Of a DNA stretch of 64,000 nucleotides, positions 53,701-62,313 are shown piece after piece. Position 1 is the first letter of the stretch. Each line of letters starts with the position of its first letter. The translations under genes and the position numbers were made by a program. Origin of the DNA: Bacteroides zoogleoformans. GTDB lineage: Bacteria > Bacteroidota > Bacteroidia > Bacteroidales > Bacteroidaceae. The DNA lies in contig NZ_CP027231.1 of NCBI RefSeq assembly GCF_002998435.1, positions 2,583,001 through 2,647,000 on the forward strand, given 5' to 3'. A model generated the notes under the pieces. That model had not been told where the DNA came from, ran no database searches, and was given only the letters and a program-made list of their open reading frames with translations.

Positions 53701-56390
53701 CCTTTGGCATCTACCGTCACGATGTCGAAAGTATGTTCCTTGTCTGTCTCGATGTATTTCCCTTTCGGTTGATTCAGATTGATTCCCACATAAGATGTGA
53801 ATGGGGAGAACGGAATGTTCTGGGTGAAAATGCTGGCATCCCCGCCCGGCTCGAATACACGGGTGGTTAATGTTGCGTTCAGCATGCCCGGTGCGTCGGT
53901 GGCATTCGGAAGCTTCAGCATGAAAGAAGTTCTTCCTTCGCTGTTTAGCGTGCCATTGAAGGCATCGGTCTTAATGGTTGTAAACTCTGTTGCGGGATTA
54001 TTGAAGATGTATTGCCCGTAGTTCTTGAATTGGGTGTTTACTTTCGATAAAGACATTTCTACTGTGGCTTTCAACTGTGAGGCGGTAGCTCCGGTCAGCC
54101 ACGCGGAAGACAGTGTGGCGGGTATTTCTTTGGCCGATGCTTGTACGATGTTCTGTGGAAGCTTCAAGTTTATTTTAAGCCGGTTCGGCTTTATGGTCTC
54201 TATTCGGATGCTTTTATGAAAAGCCGTACCACCCACTTTTACATACGCGTTCCAAAGTCCGGTCGGGTCTTCTGCTTGCGTAGGGATATGGAAAACATAG
54301 AATCCGTTTTTCCCTTCGGTAGAGATGGATTTTGTATGGAATTGTCCTCTTGGATTGTATAGCTCGAGCGCAACGGGGTGTTTGTCGGGAATCCTTTTTT
54401 CCCGGTCTTCCAGAATAAAAGCGATGTGCAGGGTATCTCCCGGTCTCCATACACCTCTCTCGCCGTATACATATCCCTTCAGGCCTTTTTGTATTTCTTT
54501 TCCGCCTACATCGAATCGGCTGACCGACTGCTCTTCACCGTCGGCTATGCGGACATAAGCTTTTTGTTCCTCCCATTCGGCCACTACAATGAACGGAGCA
54601 CCTTTGGGGGTGATTTCCGCAAATCCTTCGCTGTTTGTCTCACCGGTTCCGATGGGTTGTAACTGGAAATTGTAAGCCGTCAGCTTGGCTTTATTTGCCG
54701 GATGGGTATCCAGCATATTATTCGTTGTAATCCATAATTTGTTTAACGAGTTCTTCTTTACAATCATTCCCAGATTGGAAGCCAATACATTGCAGGATGC
54801 CGCTCTGTCGGAATCCATGTAGTAGGACGGGTGGCAGGGATTATTACGCTCTTGCCAGTCGTACTGTGACCAATCCATTTCTATTCCTCCATTGTAATAG
54901 AAGTAACTTTGCGGAACATCCCAATCTGCTTCTTCGGATTCAGCAATGGTGTTGTCGCTGATTTTGGTCAGCTTTTCTGAAGGGGAGTTATCAGCAAACT
55001 TCATCTTTCTGTTTTCTGCTCCTCCACAAGGATATGCCGAATATTCCTGACGGAATGAAAGGATGACACGATAGATGGCTCCCGGTTCTTGCCTGATCAA
55101 TCCGGCCAGGTCTATGGAATAATCTCCCCAGCGATGTATATCTTTCGTATTGTCTTTGCTCAGCCAGAGCGTCTTACGGTATATCAATCGTCCGGAACGG
55201 CGCAGTTCGTTGGCGGATGAAAGGGTGTTTGTCTGCATAAACATCAGGATGTTTTTCTCAAAAATGCGGACAACATTCAAATCTACCGCATAGAGATTGA
55301 CAGCTCTGAATGGAATGACCTGACTTTTGGAGTCCGGCAGTATGGCGGCAGAAGCAGACATCTCCACCTGCGGCTTCAGATTGAGTTCGCTGAAAGAGAT
55401 GGTCTGAGAGGTGCCGAGCGGCTTCTCATTGTAGTCTTTTACTCCCTCATCTATTTTTAAGGTTACTTTTTCCAACTGATTGGATTCGAAATAGAGGTAT
55501 ACTCTGTTGTCTTTTACTTGGAATATGGAGTTGGGGACTTCGGGAATTTCAATCAACCCTTTCAAGTCTTGATTGTTAGAGACAGGTTCTGAAAAAACAA
55601 TCTCAATGCCGTTTTCCGGTTGTTCTATACGTTCGGCCGAAAGAAAACGAAAACTGTCTTTTGCCGGAATCTGAATCTTTTTTTCCGTTTGTTGGTCTAT
55701 ACCGACCGGATTTCCTTCAGCTTTCAGGCTTAATTGATAGTCTTCTGCTTCTCGCGGGATACCGTTGATTTCGAACAGGTATAGGGTGGGATTGTCTGTT
55801 GCGGTAATGGTGACAGGAAGGTTTTGAGCTTTGTCTGTATCAATAGATAGAATCTTCTCCACCTCTTCTTTCTTCATGATGTCACTGAAGCGCAGCTCTC
55901 CTTTTACAGTCACCACGTCGGGTTGTGTGGCTGTAATGATGATTGGCTCCGTATGTATTGCGAAATTGCGTTCTTGTACCCGGAATGAGAATTTGAACTC
56001 TTTGAGGTGACCGTCCACATTTACAAACTCTCCTAATTGGAAAGTACCTTCATAAAGTTCGCCTGGTTTTAATGCCCTTTCTTCAGGGACGAACTCGATG
56101 GTATTGTTATTTACCCAATAGGTTTTGCCTTTCAGCGACGGAGAAAAGCTGAACGGATTTTCCTTCAGCTCATTATTCAAATCCACCATGGGTTGGTCTT
56201 GGGTCAATTCAATGCGTATATTGGAATTTTGTGAAATGATCCCTCCCGTGTATGCATTGATATAAGGGGCATACTCGGCAGACGGGACGATGTCTTTCCG
56301 GCTTGTGGTGCAAGAAGACAACACGCAGACAAAGAGCAAGAAATACATCAGTTTGTCAGTGATGTACTGTTTCATTTTAGCTTTTTTCAT
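50778..56390 (-). CDS. Bacterial alpha-2-macroglobulin lipoprotein (YfhM-like)
   Basis: The protein has 1870 residues. The lipobox LSSC places the lipidated Cys at 27. A series of MG domains carries GYVYGERGVWRPGDTLHIAF, followed by the bait region, and the thioester motif CTEQ with C1419 lies in HNCTEQLTSKALPLLF, so it is of the thioester-active type. Such proteins trap proteases that enter the periplasm and are thought to guard the wall made by PBP1C. Its ATG overlaps the nitrilase stop (ATGA, 56387-56390), supporting this start and coupling. Confidence 0.94.
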   Translation of the reverse strand: MKKAKMKQYITDKLMYFLLFVCVLSSCTTSRKDIVPSAEYAPYINAYTGGIISQNSNIRIELTQDQPMVDLNNELKENPFSFSPSLKGKTYWVNNNTIEFVPEERALKPGELYEGTFQLGEFVNVDGHLKEFKFSFRVQERNFAIHTEPIIITATQPDVVTVKGELRFSDIMKKEEVEKILSIDTDKAQNLPVTITATDNPTLYLFEINGIPREAEDYQLSLKAEGNPVGIDQQTEKKIQIPAKDSFRFLSAERIEQPENGIEIVFSEPVSNNQDLKGLIEIPEVPNSIFQVKDNRVYLYFESNQLEKVTLKIDEGVKDYNEKPLGTSQTISFSELNLKPQVEMSASAAILPDSKSQVIPFRAVNLYAVDLNVVRIFEKNILMFMQTNTLSSANELRRSGRLIYRKTLWLSKDNTKDIHRWGDYSIDLAGLIRQEPGAIYRVILSFRQEYSAYPCGGAENRKMKFADNSPSEKLTKISDNTIAESEEADWDVPQSYFYYNGGIEMDWSQYDWQERNNPCHPSYYMDSDRAASCNVLASNLGMIVKKNSLNKLWITTNNMLDTHPANKAKLTAYNFQLQPIGTGETNSEGFAEITPKGAPFIVVAEWEEQKAYVRIADGEEQSVSRFDVGGKEIQKGLKGYVYGERGVWRPGDTLHIAFILEDREKRIPDKHPVALELYNPRGQFHTKSISTEGKNGFYVFHIPTQAEDPTGLWNAYVKVGGTAFHKSIRIETIKPNRLKINLKLPQNIVQASAKEIPATLSSAWLTGATASQLKATVEMSLSKVNTQFKNYGQYIFNNPATEFTTIKTDAFNGTLNSEGRTSFMLKLPNATDAPGMLNATLTTRVFEPGGDASIFTQNIPFSPFTSYVGINLNQPKGKYIETDKEHTFDIVTVDAKGQPTSRSNLEYKIYRIDWSWWWENKDKSFGTYINGNSITPVAGGNLQTYGGKTNFKFRVNYPDWGRYLIYVKDKESGHATGGTVYIDWPEWRGRSGRTDPSGLKMLTFSLDKDTYEIGETATAIIPAAAGGRALVSLENGSTLLKREWVEIGSQKDAKYSFKITPEMAPNVYLHISLLQPHAQTVNDLPIRMYGVAPVSVTNKETILQPEINMPEVLRPETDFRITVKEKNGKPMTYTLAIVDDGLLDLTNFKTPDPWNEFYAREALGIRTWDMYDDVLGASAGRYPSLFSTGGDETLKPAEAKANRFKPVVKFIGPFHIGKGKQQTHALKLPMYVGSVRTMVIAGQDGAYGKAEKTSFVRTPLMLLSTLPRVLSTQEEIDVPVNVFAMEKEVKEATVSIQASGGGVQIVGSSQQSATFHQPGDQLVFFKVKTGSQTGKTTISLTARGGGQQAKETIEIEVRNPNPAVTLRNSQWIEAGQSATLPYALQGAAADSRLQLEVSRIPSVDISRRFDFLYNYQHNCTEQLTSKALPLLFVDRFKAIDEKENEKIKANVQEAIRQLYARQLLNGGMVYWPGHAVADEWITSYAGMFLVLAQEKGYAVNKNVLNKWKRFQRSAAQNWRMPQQDNDWLQWQSGLQQAFRLYTLALAGAPEYGAMNRMKEQPGLSLQAKWRLAAAYALTGKPKPAGELVFNINTTVSPYSSQNFIYGSSDRDEAMILETLLLMNREQAALQQARVVSQNLAQESRFNTQSTAFALMAMGRLAEKLSGTLDFSWSWNGRQQPAVKSAKAVFDKELSITPRTGSVTLKNQGKGGINADLITRIRLQNDTLPAISNNLHLDVKYTDRNGSPLSVENIRQGTDFMAVIAVSHIGVASDYSNLALTHILPSGWEIYNDRINSSAETDAARNYTYQDIRDDRVLTYFDLARGESKTFTIRLQATYAGDFILPAIQCEAMYDVSAQARTKAGRTTVSR

Positions 56391-57181
56391 AGTGATATGA
56401 TTTTAAATGAATCCGCATCTTTCCATGCGGGAAATTTTGTTCTGAACTCTTTCAAGTCGGAAAGGTCGAGAGCTACGGTAGCAATCCCTTCTTCATTATC
56501 GGGGATGCTCGCCAGCAACTCGCCTTTGGGTGAGAAAAGCGCACTTCCCCCGTTGTGCGGTAATCCGTGATTGTCCGCTCCTATGCGGTTTACCCCGCAG
56601 ACGTAGCTCATGTTTTCTATCGCCCGGGCTTGCAGCAGCACATCCCAGGCCTTTCGCCGGGACGCAGGCCAATTGGCCACATAAATCAACAAGTCGTATT
56701 CGTTGCCTGCATTGCGGCTCCATACCGGGAAACGGAGGTCGTAGCACACCAGCAACAGGATGTTCCAGCCGCGATAGGAGATGACGGGGCGCTTGTCTCC
56801 GGCATCGAAGTGTGCCGCTTCACCTCCCATGCGGAATAGGTGGCGTTTGTCATAAAAATAGTCGTCGGCATCGGGAGTGACGAAGAAAGCGCGGTTATGA
56901 TAAGAGGCGGGTCTGCCTGGCGAGGCTTCCTCGGCGGCAATGAAGCTACCTGCGATGGCGAACCCGAACTCTTTGGCCCATTGGTGTAAGGTCGTGATGG
57001 TCTCACCTGTCATCGGTTCGGCCAAACGGGCAGTATCCATACTGAATCCGGTAGAGAAAGTCTCCGGTAAAACAACAATCTCCGTCACCCCGCGAAGAGT
57101 TTCCAGCTTTTCGCGAATACGACAGAGATTTTCTTGTTTATTTTCCCAAACGATATCTGTTTGTATAATACTGATTCGCAT
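56387..57181 (-). CDS. Carbon-nitrogen hydrolase (nitrilase family, omega-amidase-like)
   Basis: The protein has 264 residues. The catalytic triad is visible: Glu in VVLPETFSTGF, Lys in YDKRHLFRMGGE and Cys in LLVCYDLRFPVWSR. The closest type is YafV/Nit2 omega-amidase, which hydrolyses 2-oxoglutaramate-like amides and so repairs by-products of transaminases. It is cotranscribed with PlsC and the macroglobulin gene; no functional link to them is evident. Confidence 0.92.
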   Translation of the reverse strand: MRISIIQTDIVWENKQENLCRIREKLETLRGVTEIVVLPETFSTGFSMDTARLAEPMTGETITTLHQWAKEFGFAIAGSFIAAEEASPGRPASYHNRAFFVTPDADDYFYDKRHLFRMGGEAAHFDAGDKRPVISYRGWNILLLVCYDLRFPVWSRNAGNEYDLLIYVANWPASRRKAWDVLLQARAIENMSYVCGVNRIGADNHGLPHNGGSALFSPKGELLASIPDNEEGIATVALDLSDLKEFRTKFPAWKDADSFKIISL

Positions 57182-57200
57182 GGTAATTTACTTTGGTTAT

Positions 57201-57755
57201 TTAGATTGCCCCGATATCAAAATTTTCGGGATTTCTACCTTTGAATCCCTTGAAATAGAGCTTTATTTCGAGCATATCCTTCTCAATATCTCCGGTAGGC
57301 ATGATGGCCTTGGTGCACGAAATGGTTCTTGAGGGATAGTCTATCCCGATAAGTAAAATAGGCACTTGTGCTTTAAGTGCTATGTAATAGAACCCTTTTT
57401 TCCAATTAGGGTTGGCCTTGCGCGTCCCCTCGGGCGTGATGGCCAGATGAAAGCGCTTGCTGGTTGCGAACTTCTCGGTCATCTGGTCCACTAAAGACGA
57501 TTTGTGCCCACGGTTTACGGGAATGCCGCCGACCGCTTTGAATATCAGTCCCAGAGGAAAGAAAAACCATTCTTTCTTCATCATGAAACTGGTCTTACGA
57601 CCGATGGCTCCGTAAAATAATTTACCAATAAACAAATCCCAATTGGAAGTATGAGGTGCCGCGCAGATTACGCACTTGTCATAGTCTGCCACCGTTACAT
57701 TGGTTTTCCAACCCAGAAGACGGTAATATATAAAACGATAGAGGGCTTTCTTCAT
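57201..57755 (-). CDS. PlsC-like 1-acylglycerol-3-phosphate acyltransferase
   Basis: The protein has 184 residues. The acyltransferase motif HTSNWD (H35, D40; HX4D) and the phosphate-binding TPEGTRK are present, with GVPVNRG-like GGIPVNRGHKSS between. It transfers an acyl chain to lysophosphatidate or a similar lipid at the inner membrane. It is shorter than typical PlsC (~240), as in the soluble branch of the family. It follows the small gene upstream by 2 bp. Confidence 0.88.
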   Translation of the reverse strand: MKKALYRFIYYRLLGWKTNVTVADYDKCVICAAPHTSNWDLFIGKLFYGAIGRKTSFMMKKEWFFFPLGLIFKAVGGIPVNRGHKSSLVDQMTEKFATSKRFHLAITPEGTRKANPNWKKGFYYIALKAQVPILLIGIDYPSRTISCTKAIMPTGDIEKDMLEIKLYFKGFKGRNPENFDIGAI

Positions 57756-57757
57756 CC

Positions 57758-58027
57758 TTACTCAAGTTTGCCCATTGCATCAATAATTTCGTTTACTTTT
57801 GCGTTGAAGTCGGTATGTAGCTTTTGGTAGAAAGCTTTAGTGTTTCCCGGTTCGGTATGACTGATTCGGCTAATGAATTCGTCTTGCATATTTAAAATTT
57901 CAGCCATTAAATCATCTGTCTTTTTTTTGTCTGCGTTGCGTGTGTGCAGTGCGTATACTAAACATTCGGCAAAAAGTTCGCCTGCGATATTATTGATGCT
58001 TTTCTTTAAATTTCTTCTACTTGCCAT
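57758..58027 (-). CDS. Conserved small protein of unknown function
   Basis: The protein has 89 residues, mainly helical, without signal or membrane segment (RRNLKKSINNIAGELFAECL at the start). I know no function. Two base pairs separate it from the PlsC-like gene, so it leads a five-gene operon ending with pbpC. The region upstream (58028-58463) would hold the promoter but no clear TAnnTTTG was picked. Confidence 0.7.
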   Translation of the reverse strand: MASRRNLKKSINNIAGELFAECLVYALHTRNADKKKTDDLMAEILNMQDEFISRISHTEPGNTKAFYQKLHTDFNAKVNEIIDAMGKLE

Positions 58028-58463
58028 ACTACTTTAAGTTTTAAATGAATAATAATCGTTACAGACAGCCATACTTTAGCGGGAGTGTTTTACTCTTTTC
58101 TGTTGCGCATCCCGCTTCTGTTTTGCAAATATAGTGTTTATAAATTAAAAATCCTTGAATAGCGTCAATAAAAAATAATGATTTTTGCGGGGGGATTCAC
58201 TTCCGGAATGTATCAACGCCGTATCTGTGCCGTGTCAACTCCGCATCTATAGAAACGGAGGTTATACGGAGGATATGCGGAGCGGATGTGAATGCGTCTT
58301 GGCACGGAAACCATGTTGTTTCTCTATTTCCGGATAAGGAGCTATAATTGTCATTTTAAGCATTAATTTTGGCTTTCTGTTTGCATATCTACTGAAAAAG
58401 AACGAAATTTGCAACGTTTTTTTAATGGGATTCTATTTACACCTTTAAATACAATAAACAAAA
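58028..58463. other. Intergenic region between the divergent small gene and pfp
   Basis: 436 bp without a gene. It holds repeat copy B (58203-58284). Near pfp, GAAATTTG (58404-58411) resembles a -7 box with a changed first base. Nothing else was recognised. Confidence 0.4.
58203..58284. repeat. Dispersed intergenic repeat, copy B
   Basis: GTATCAACGCCGTATC and GTGTCAACTCCGCATCTATAG lead to a centre and then CGGAGGTTATACGGAGGATATGCGGA, the same arms and centre as copy A at 5919-6047 with fewer right-arm units. Confidence 0.5.
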
Positions 58464-60110
58464 ATGACTAAAAGTGCATTGCAAATTGCAAGGGCTGCTT
58501 ACCAGCCTAAACTTCCGAAAGCGCTGAAAGGCACTGTTAAGGCTGTCGCAGGGGCGGCTACTCAGTCGGTAGCCAATCAGGAAGAAATCAAGAAACTGTT
58601 TCCCAATACGTATGGAATGCCTTTGATTAAGTTCGAGGCTGCTGATGAAGCCGCTAACTTTCCCGCAATGAATGTGGGTGTTATACTTTCCGGTGGGCAG
58701 GCTCCGGGTGGTCATAATGTAATTTCCGGTATATTCGATGGTATCAAGAAATTGAATAAAGACAGCAAATTGTATGGATTCATCCTTGGCCCCGGAGGTT
58801 TGGTAGATCACAACTACATGGAACTTACTGCCGATATTGTTGATGAATATCGCAATACGGGCGGTTTTGATATTATCGGTTCAGGCCGTACCAAACTGGA
58901 AAAAGAAGATCAATTTGAAAAAGGTTATGAAATTCTGAAAAAACTTGATATCAAAGCCTTGGTTATCATTGGTGGTGATGACTCCAATACAAACGCTTGT
59001 GTTTTGGCTGAATATTATGCCGCCAAGAAGTATGGAGTACAAGTGATTGGCTGTCCGAAGACCATTGACGGTGACTTGAAAAATGACATGATTGAAACTT
59101 CTTTTGGCTTTGACACTGCCTGCAAAACTTATTCCGAAGTTATCGGCAACATCCAGCGTGACTGCAATTCTGCTCGTAAGTACTGGCACTTCATCAAGTT
59201 GATGGGGCGTTCCGCTTCTCACATCGCTTTGGAATGTGCTTTGCAAGTGCAGCCCAATATCTGTATTATCTCTGAAGAGGTGGAGGCTAAGAATATGTCT
59301 TTGGATGACATCGTGACCGGCATTGCTCAGGTAGTTGCCAACCGCGCTGCTCAAGGAAACAATTTCGGTACGGTTCTCATCCCCGAAGGCTTGGTTGAGT
59401 TTATCCCGGCCATGAAGAACCTCATCGCGGAGCTAAACGATTTCCTTGCCGCCAATGCTGAAGAGTTTGCTCAAATTAAGAAATCTCACCAGCGCGATTA
59501 TATAATCCGCAAGCTGTCTCCCGAGAATGCCGCTATTTACGCAAGCCTTCCCGAGGGTGTGGCACGTCAGTTGTCTTTAGACCGCGACCCGCACGGAAAC
59601 GTACAGGTGTCGCTGATTGAAACCGAGAAGCTGCTGTCTGAAATGGTGGGTACAAAGTTGGCTCAGTGGAAAGAGGAAGGTAAGTTTGTAGGCAAGTTTG
59701 CTGCCCAGCATCACTTCTTTGGCTATGAGGGACGTTGCGCAGCTCCGTCTAACTTTGATGCCGATTACTGTTACTCGTTGGGATATGCGGCTTCTGCACT
59801 GATTGCCAACGGAAAGACCGGCTACATGTCTTCCGTACGCAATACAACTGCTCCTGCCGATGAATGGATTGCAGGTGGGGTGCCCATTACAATGATGATG
59901 AATATGGAACGTCGTCACGGCGAGATGAAACCGGTTATCCAGAAAGCTTTGGTAAAACTGGATGACGCTCCTTTCAAGGCATTTGCCGCCAAACGTGACC
60001 GTTGGGCTGCCGAAACGGACTATGTATATCCGGGTCCTATCCAGTACTTCGGACCGACAGAAGTTTGTGACCAACCGACCAAGACGTTGCAATTGGAGCA
60101 ATCAAAATGA
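58464..60110 (+). CDS. pfp: PPi-dependent 6-phosphofructokinase
   Basis: The protein has 548 residues, of the long clade II type. The nucleotide/PPi site GGDDSNTNA (170-178) and catalytic [11 protein letters not shown] (199-208) are present; Asp in place of Gly after GG marks use of pyrophosphate instead of ATP. It phosphorylates fructose 6-phosphate reversibly in glycolysis, the main PFK route in many Bacteroides. It appears monocistronic. Confidence 0.96.
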   Translation: MTKSALQIARAAYQPKLPKALKGTVKAVAGAATQSVANQEEIKKLFPNTYGMPLIKFEAADEAANFPAMNVGVILSGGQAPGGHNVISGIFDGIKKLNKDSKLYGFILGPGGLVDHNYMELTADIVDEYRNTGGFDIIGSGRTKLEKEDQFEKGYEILKKLDIKALVIIGGDDSNTNACVLAEYYAAKKYGVQVIGCPKTIDGDLKNDMIETSFGFDTACKTYSEVIGNIQRDCNSARKYWHFIKLMGRSASHIALECALQVQPNICIISEEVEAKNMSLDDIVTGIAQVVANRAAQGNNFGTVLIPEGLVEFIPAMKNLIAELNDFLAANAEEFAQIKKSHQRDYIIRKLSPENAAIYASLPEGVARQLSLDRDPHGNVQVSLIETEKLLSEMVGTKLAQWKEEGKFVGKFAAQHHFFGYEGRCAAPSNFDADYCYSLGYAASALIANGKTGYMSSVRNTTAPADEWIAGGVPITMMMNMERRHGEMKPVIQKALVKLDDAPFKAFAAKRDRWAAETDYVYPGPIQYFGPTEVCDQPTKTLQLEQSK

Positions 60111-60179
60111 TTGGTCGGTTCAATGAAGTTACAATAGAGCATAGGGGCGTGTCAAGAACGTCTTTGTGATTATTTATAG

Positions 60180-60236
60180 GTGCGGATTACGCGGATTTAG
60201 TTCATCAAGAACATGCTGATTCGTGGAATCCGTACC
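60180..60236. repeat. Imperfect inverted repeat (GCGGATT/AATCCGT)
   Basis: GTGCGGATTACGCGGATTTA and, 12-20 bp on, GATTCGTGGAATCCGTAC are imperfect reverse complements. It lies between pfp and the lysozyme gene and could be a terminator or another dispersed repeat. Confidence 0.35.
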
Positions 60237-60256
60237 TGATTTTTATATACTCATGC

Positions 60257-61117
60257 ATGGTAACCAAGACTACATCTGCCAAATCCCGGCATAAGACTGC
60301 CGGAGCCCGTCGTCGTCTTTCTTCGAGGGGAAAAAAGAGAATGCAGTCTCACACAATGTCCGCATGGTTGCGTAATCTTTTGGTTGTCTGTATCATTCTG
60401 GCTTTTTCTTCCGGATTCTATTTCTTTTTTATTCGTCCTTATGCCTATCGTTGGAAGCCATGTCATGGCCGGAAAGGATATGGCGTATGTATGCCTTGCG
60501 ATTATGAGGTGCATGGCCTGGATATTTCTCACTATCAGGGGAAGATAGACTGGGAAGAGTTGGTTCGCAACAAAGAGGCCGAATATCCTATTCATTTTAT
60601 CTTTTTAAAGGCTACCGAAGGGGGCGATCATGGTGATGATACATTTACGCAAAACTTCGGGCAAGCACGCAAACATGGCTTTATCCGTGGAGCTTATCAT
60701 TATTTTATTCCTAAGACTGATGCTCGCAAGCAAGCCGATTTTTTTATCCGTACCGTACAGTTGACAAAGGGCGATCTGCCCCCGGTGCTCGATGTGGAAA
60801 CTATCGATAAGAAATCTCCCGAAGAACTTAAAGGAGCTGTAAAAATCTGGTTAGACAGGGTAGAGGCTCATTATGGCGTGAAGCCTATCCTTTATACTTC
60901 CTATAAATTCAAGGAACGCTATCTCAGTGACTCCATCTTCAATACATATCCATATTGGATAGCCCATTATTATGTGGATTCTGTGCGCTATGAAGGCAAA
61001 TGGCACTTCTGGCAGCATACTGACGTGGGCACCGTTCCCGGCATCAAGGAAGAAGTGGACTTGAATGTATTTAACGGAACGTTGGAGCAGTTGCAGGCAC
61101 TTACATTGCAGGAGTAG
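60257..61117 (+). CDS. GH25 lysozyme-like muramidase, membrane-anchored
   Basis: The protein has 286 residues. A basic N-terminus of about 35 residues precedes one membrane helix (about 37-58), then a GH25 domain from ~75: VHGLDISHYQGKIDW with the first acidic residue, FLKATEGGD, and VLDVE, the acidic set of the active site. It should cut the MurNAc-GlcNAc bond of peptidoglycan from the periplasmic face. It converges on prmA with five base pairs between stops. Confidence 0.92.
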   Translation: MVTKTTSAKSRHKTAGARRRLSSRGKKRMQSHTMSAWLRNLLVVCIILAFSSGFYFFFIRPYAYRWKPCHGRKGYGVCMPCDYEVHGLDISHYQGKIDWEELVRNKEAEYPIHFIFLKATEGGDHGDDTFTQNFGQARKHGFIRGAYHYFIPKTDARKQADFFIRTVQLTKGDLPPVLDVETIDKKSPEELKGAVKIWLDRVEAHYGVKPILYTSYKFKERYLSDSIFNTYPYWIAHYYVDSVRYEGKWHFWQHTDVGTVPGIKEEVDLNVFNGTLEQLQALTLQE

Positions 61118-61122
61118 GGGCT

Positions 61123-61968
61123 TTATGGCAACTTGAACATTATTGCCGCCCATTGATTTTTCTCACGATGGTGCATGAGGTGCAACCCGTTGCTTTCGGC
61201 TTCGGCTTGTATGGCAGGGATATCATTCACGTAGAAACCACTCATCAAGAGGCTGCCTCCTTGGTTCAGGCGGCTGACATAATGCTTCATGTCATTCAAC
61301 AGAATGTTACGGTTGATATTGGCAATGATGATGTCGAACGGTCCCTTGTCTTTCAACGAAGATGCGTCTCCTTGAAATATGTCGATGTTGTCCGCGCCAT
61401 TCAACTCTATATTCTCGAGAGAATTGCGCACGCACCACTCGTCTATGTCGATGGCGGTACAAGGAGTTGCACCGCGCATACGCGCCAGTATGGCAAGGAT
61501 AGAAGTGCCGCATCCCATGTCGAGCAACGACTTTTCTTTCAGGTCACTGTCCAATAACTCGCCGATGATAAGGCTGGTCGTTTCGTGATGTCCTGTGCCG
61601 AAGGCCATCTGAGGATTAATGACGATGTCATATTCCGCTTGAGGTATATCTTTGTGAAAAGTACTATGAATAACACACCGATTGTCGATAACGATAGGTT
61701 GGAAGAAGTTTTTTTCCCACTCCTCATTCCAGTTTCTGTCTTCTGCTTCCGTATAGTTGTATTCTATATTCACATCGGGTAGGGGAAACTCTGCGAGCGC
61801 TTCCTCCAAAGCCGATTCATTGTAAAGGTCTTTTTGGATATAGGCATTGATGCCATCGGTCTGTTCGACAAAACTTTCGAAGCCGGCTTCGGCCAAGACT
61901 GCGGACAGGACATCGTTTACGACTTCTGTGCATGGGGTGGTTTGGAAAGTAAATTCTAAATATTTCAT
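61123..61968 (-). CDS. prmA: Ribosomal protein L11 methyltransferase
   Basis: From the ATG at 61968 the protein has 281 residues. An N-terminal substrate-binding domain (MKYLEFTFQTTPCTEVVNDV) is followed by the SAM domain with MAFGTGHHETTSL, LLDMGCGTSILAI and IIANINRNIL, the PrmA set. It trimethylates L11. The longer frame upstream runs through the promoter (62048-62055) and is not used. Confidence 0.95.
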   Translation of the reverse strand: MKYLEFTFQTTPCTEVVNDVLSAVLAEAGFESFVEQTDGINAYIQKDLYNESALEEALAEFPLPDVNIEYNYTEAEDRNWNEEWEKNFFQPIVIDNRCVIHSTFHKDIPQAEYDIVINPQMAFGTGHHETTSLIIGELLDSDLKEKSLLDMGCGTSILAILARMRGATPCTAIDIDEWCVRNSLENIELNGADNIDIFQGDASSLKDKGPFDIIIANINRNILLNDMKHYVSRLNQGGSLLMSGFYVNDIPAIQAEAESNGLHLMHHREKNQWAAIMFKLP

Positions 61969-62047
61969 AGGAATATAGCTGTTTGTTAAATGTGGGGCAT
62001 GATGGTAAGAAACAAACTTATTTTTGTCTATATTTGTTTCTTGTATG

Positions 62048-62055
62048 CAAAAGTA
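62048..62055 (-). promoter_or_regulatory. Candidate -7 box of prmA
   Basis: Minus strand TACTTTTG fits TAnnTTTG, about 80 bp before the prmA start. The rest of the 345-bp gap up to 62313 shows only this and the divergent box at 62261. Confidence 0.5.
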
Positions 62056-62260
62056 CATAAAAAGCATGAGCTTTTTACACCGGCATAATAAAGAAATCAT
62101 TTTTTTCTTTAGAGGAAAGATAGCATAAAAATTCGGTTCTGTAAGCAAGTCGCATTGATGTTTGACAGATTGTTTCCACATTCGGTGCGGCGAACAAGTG
62201 TTTAGGGAATTCCCTATGTAACTTTGGGGAAAATCTGCTGTATGAGGAAAAATCCGGCAT

Positions 62261-62268
62261 TATCTTTG
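62261..62268 (+). promoter_or_regulatory. Candidate -7 box of the Trp/Tyr/Gly-rich protein gene
   Basis: TATCTTTG fits TAnnTTTG, 45 bp before the start codon at 62314. Confidence 0.5.
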
Positions 62269-62313
62269 TGATGTGGAGAGATAGATAGGTGTTAAATCAA
62301 AAAATAGATAAGT

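Noticed and set aside
58028..58463. A clear promoter pair for the divergent genes
   Set aside because: Only degenerate boxes were seen; no TAnnTTTG with a spaced TTTG could be assigned.
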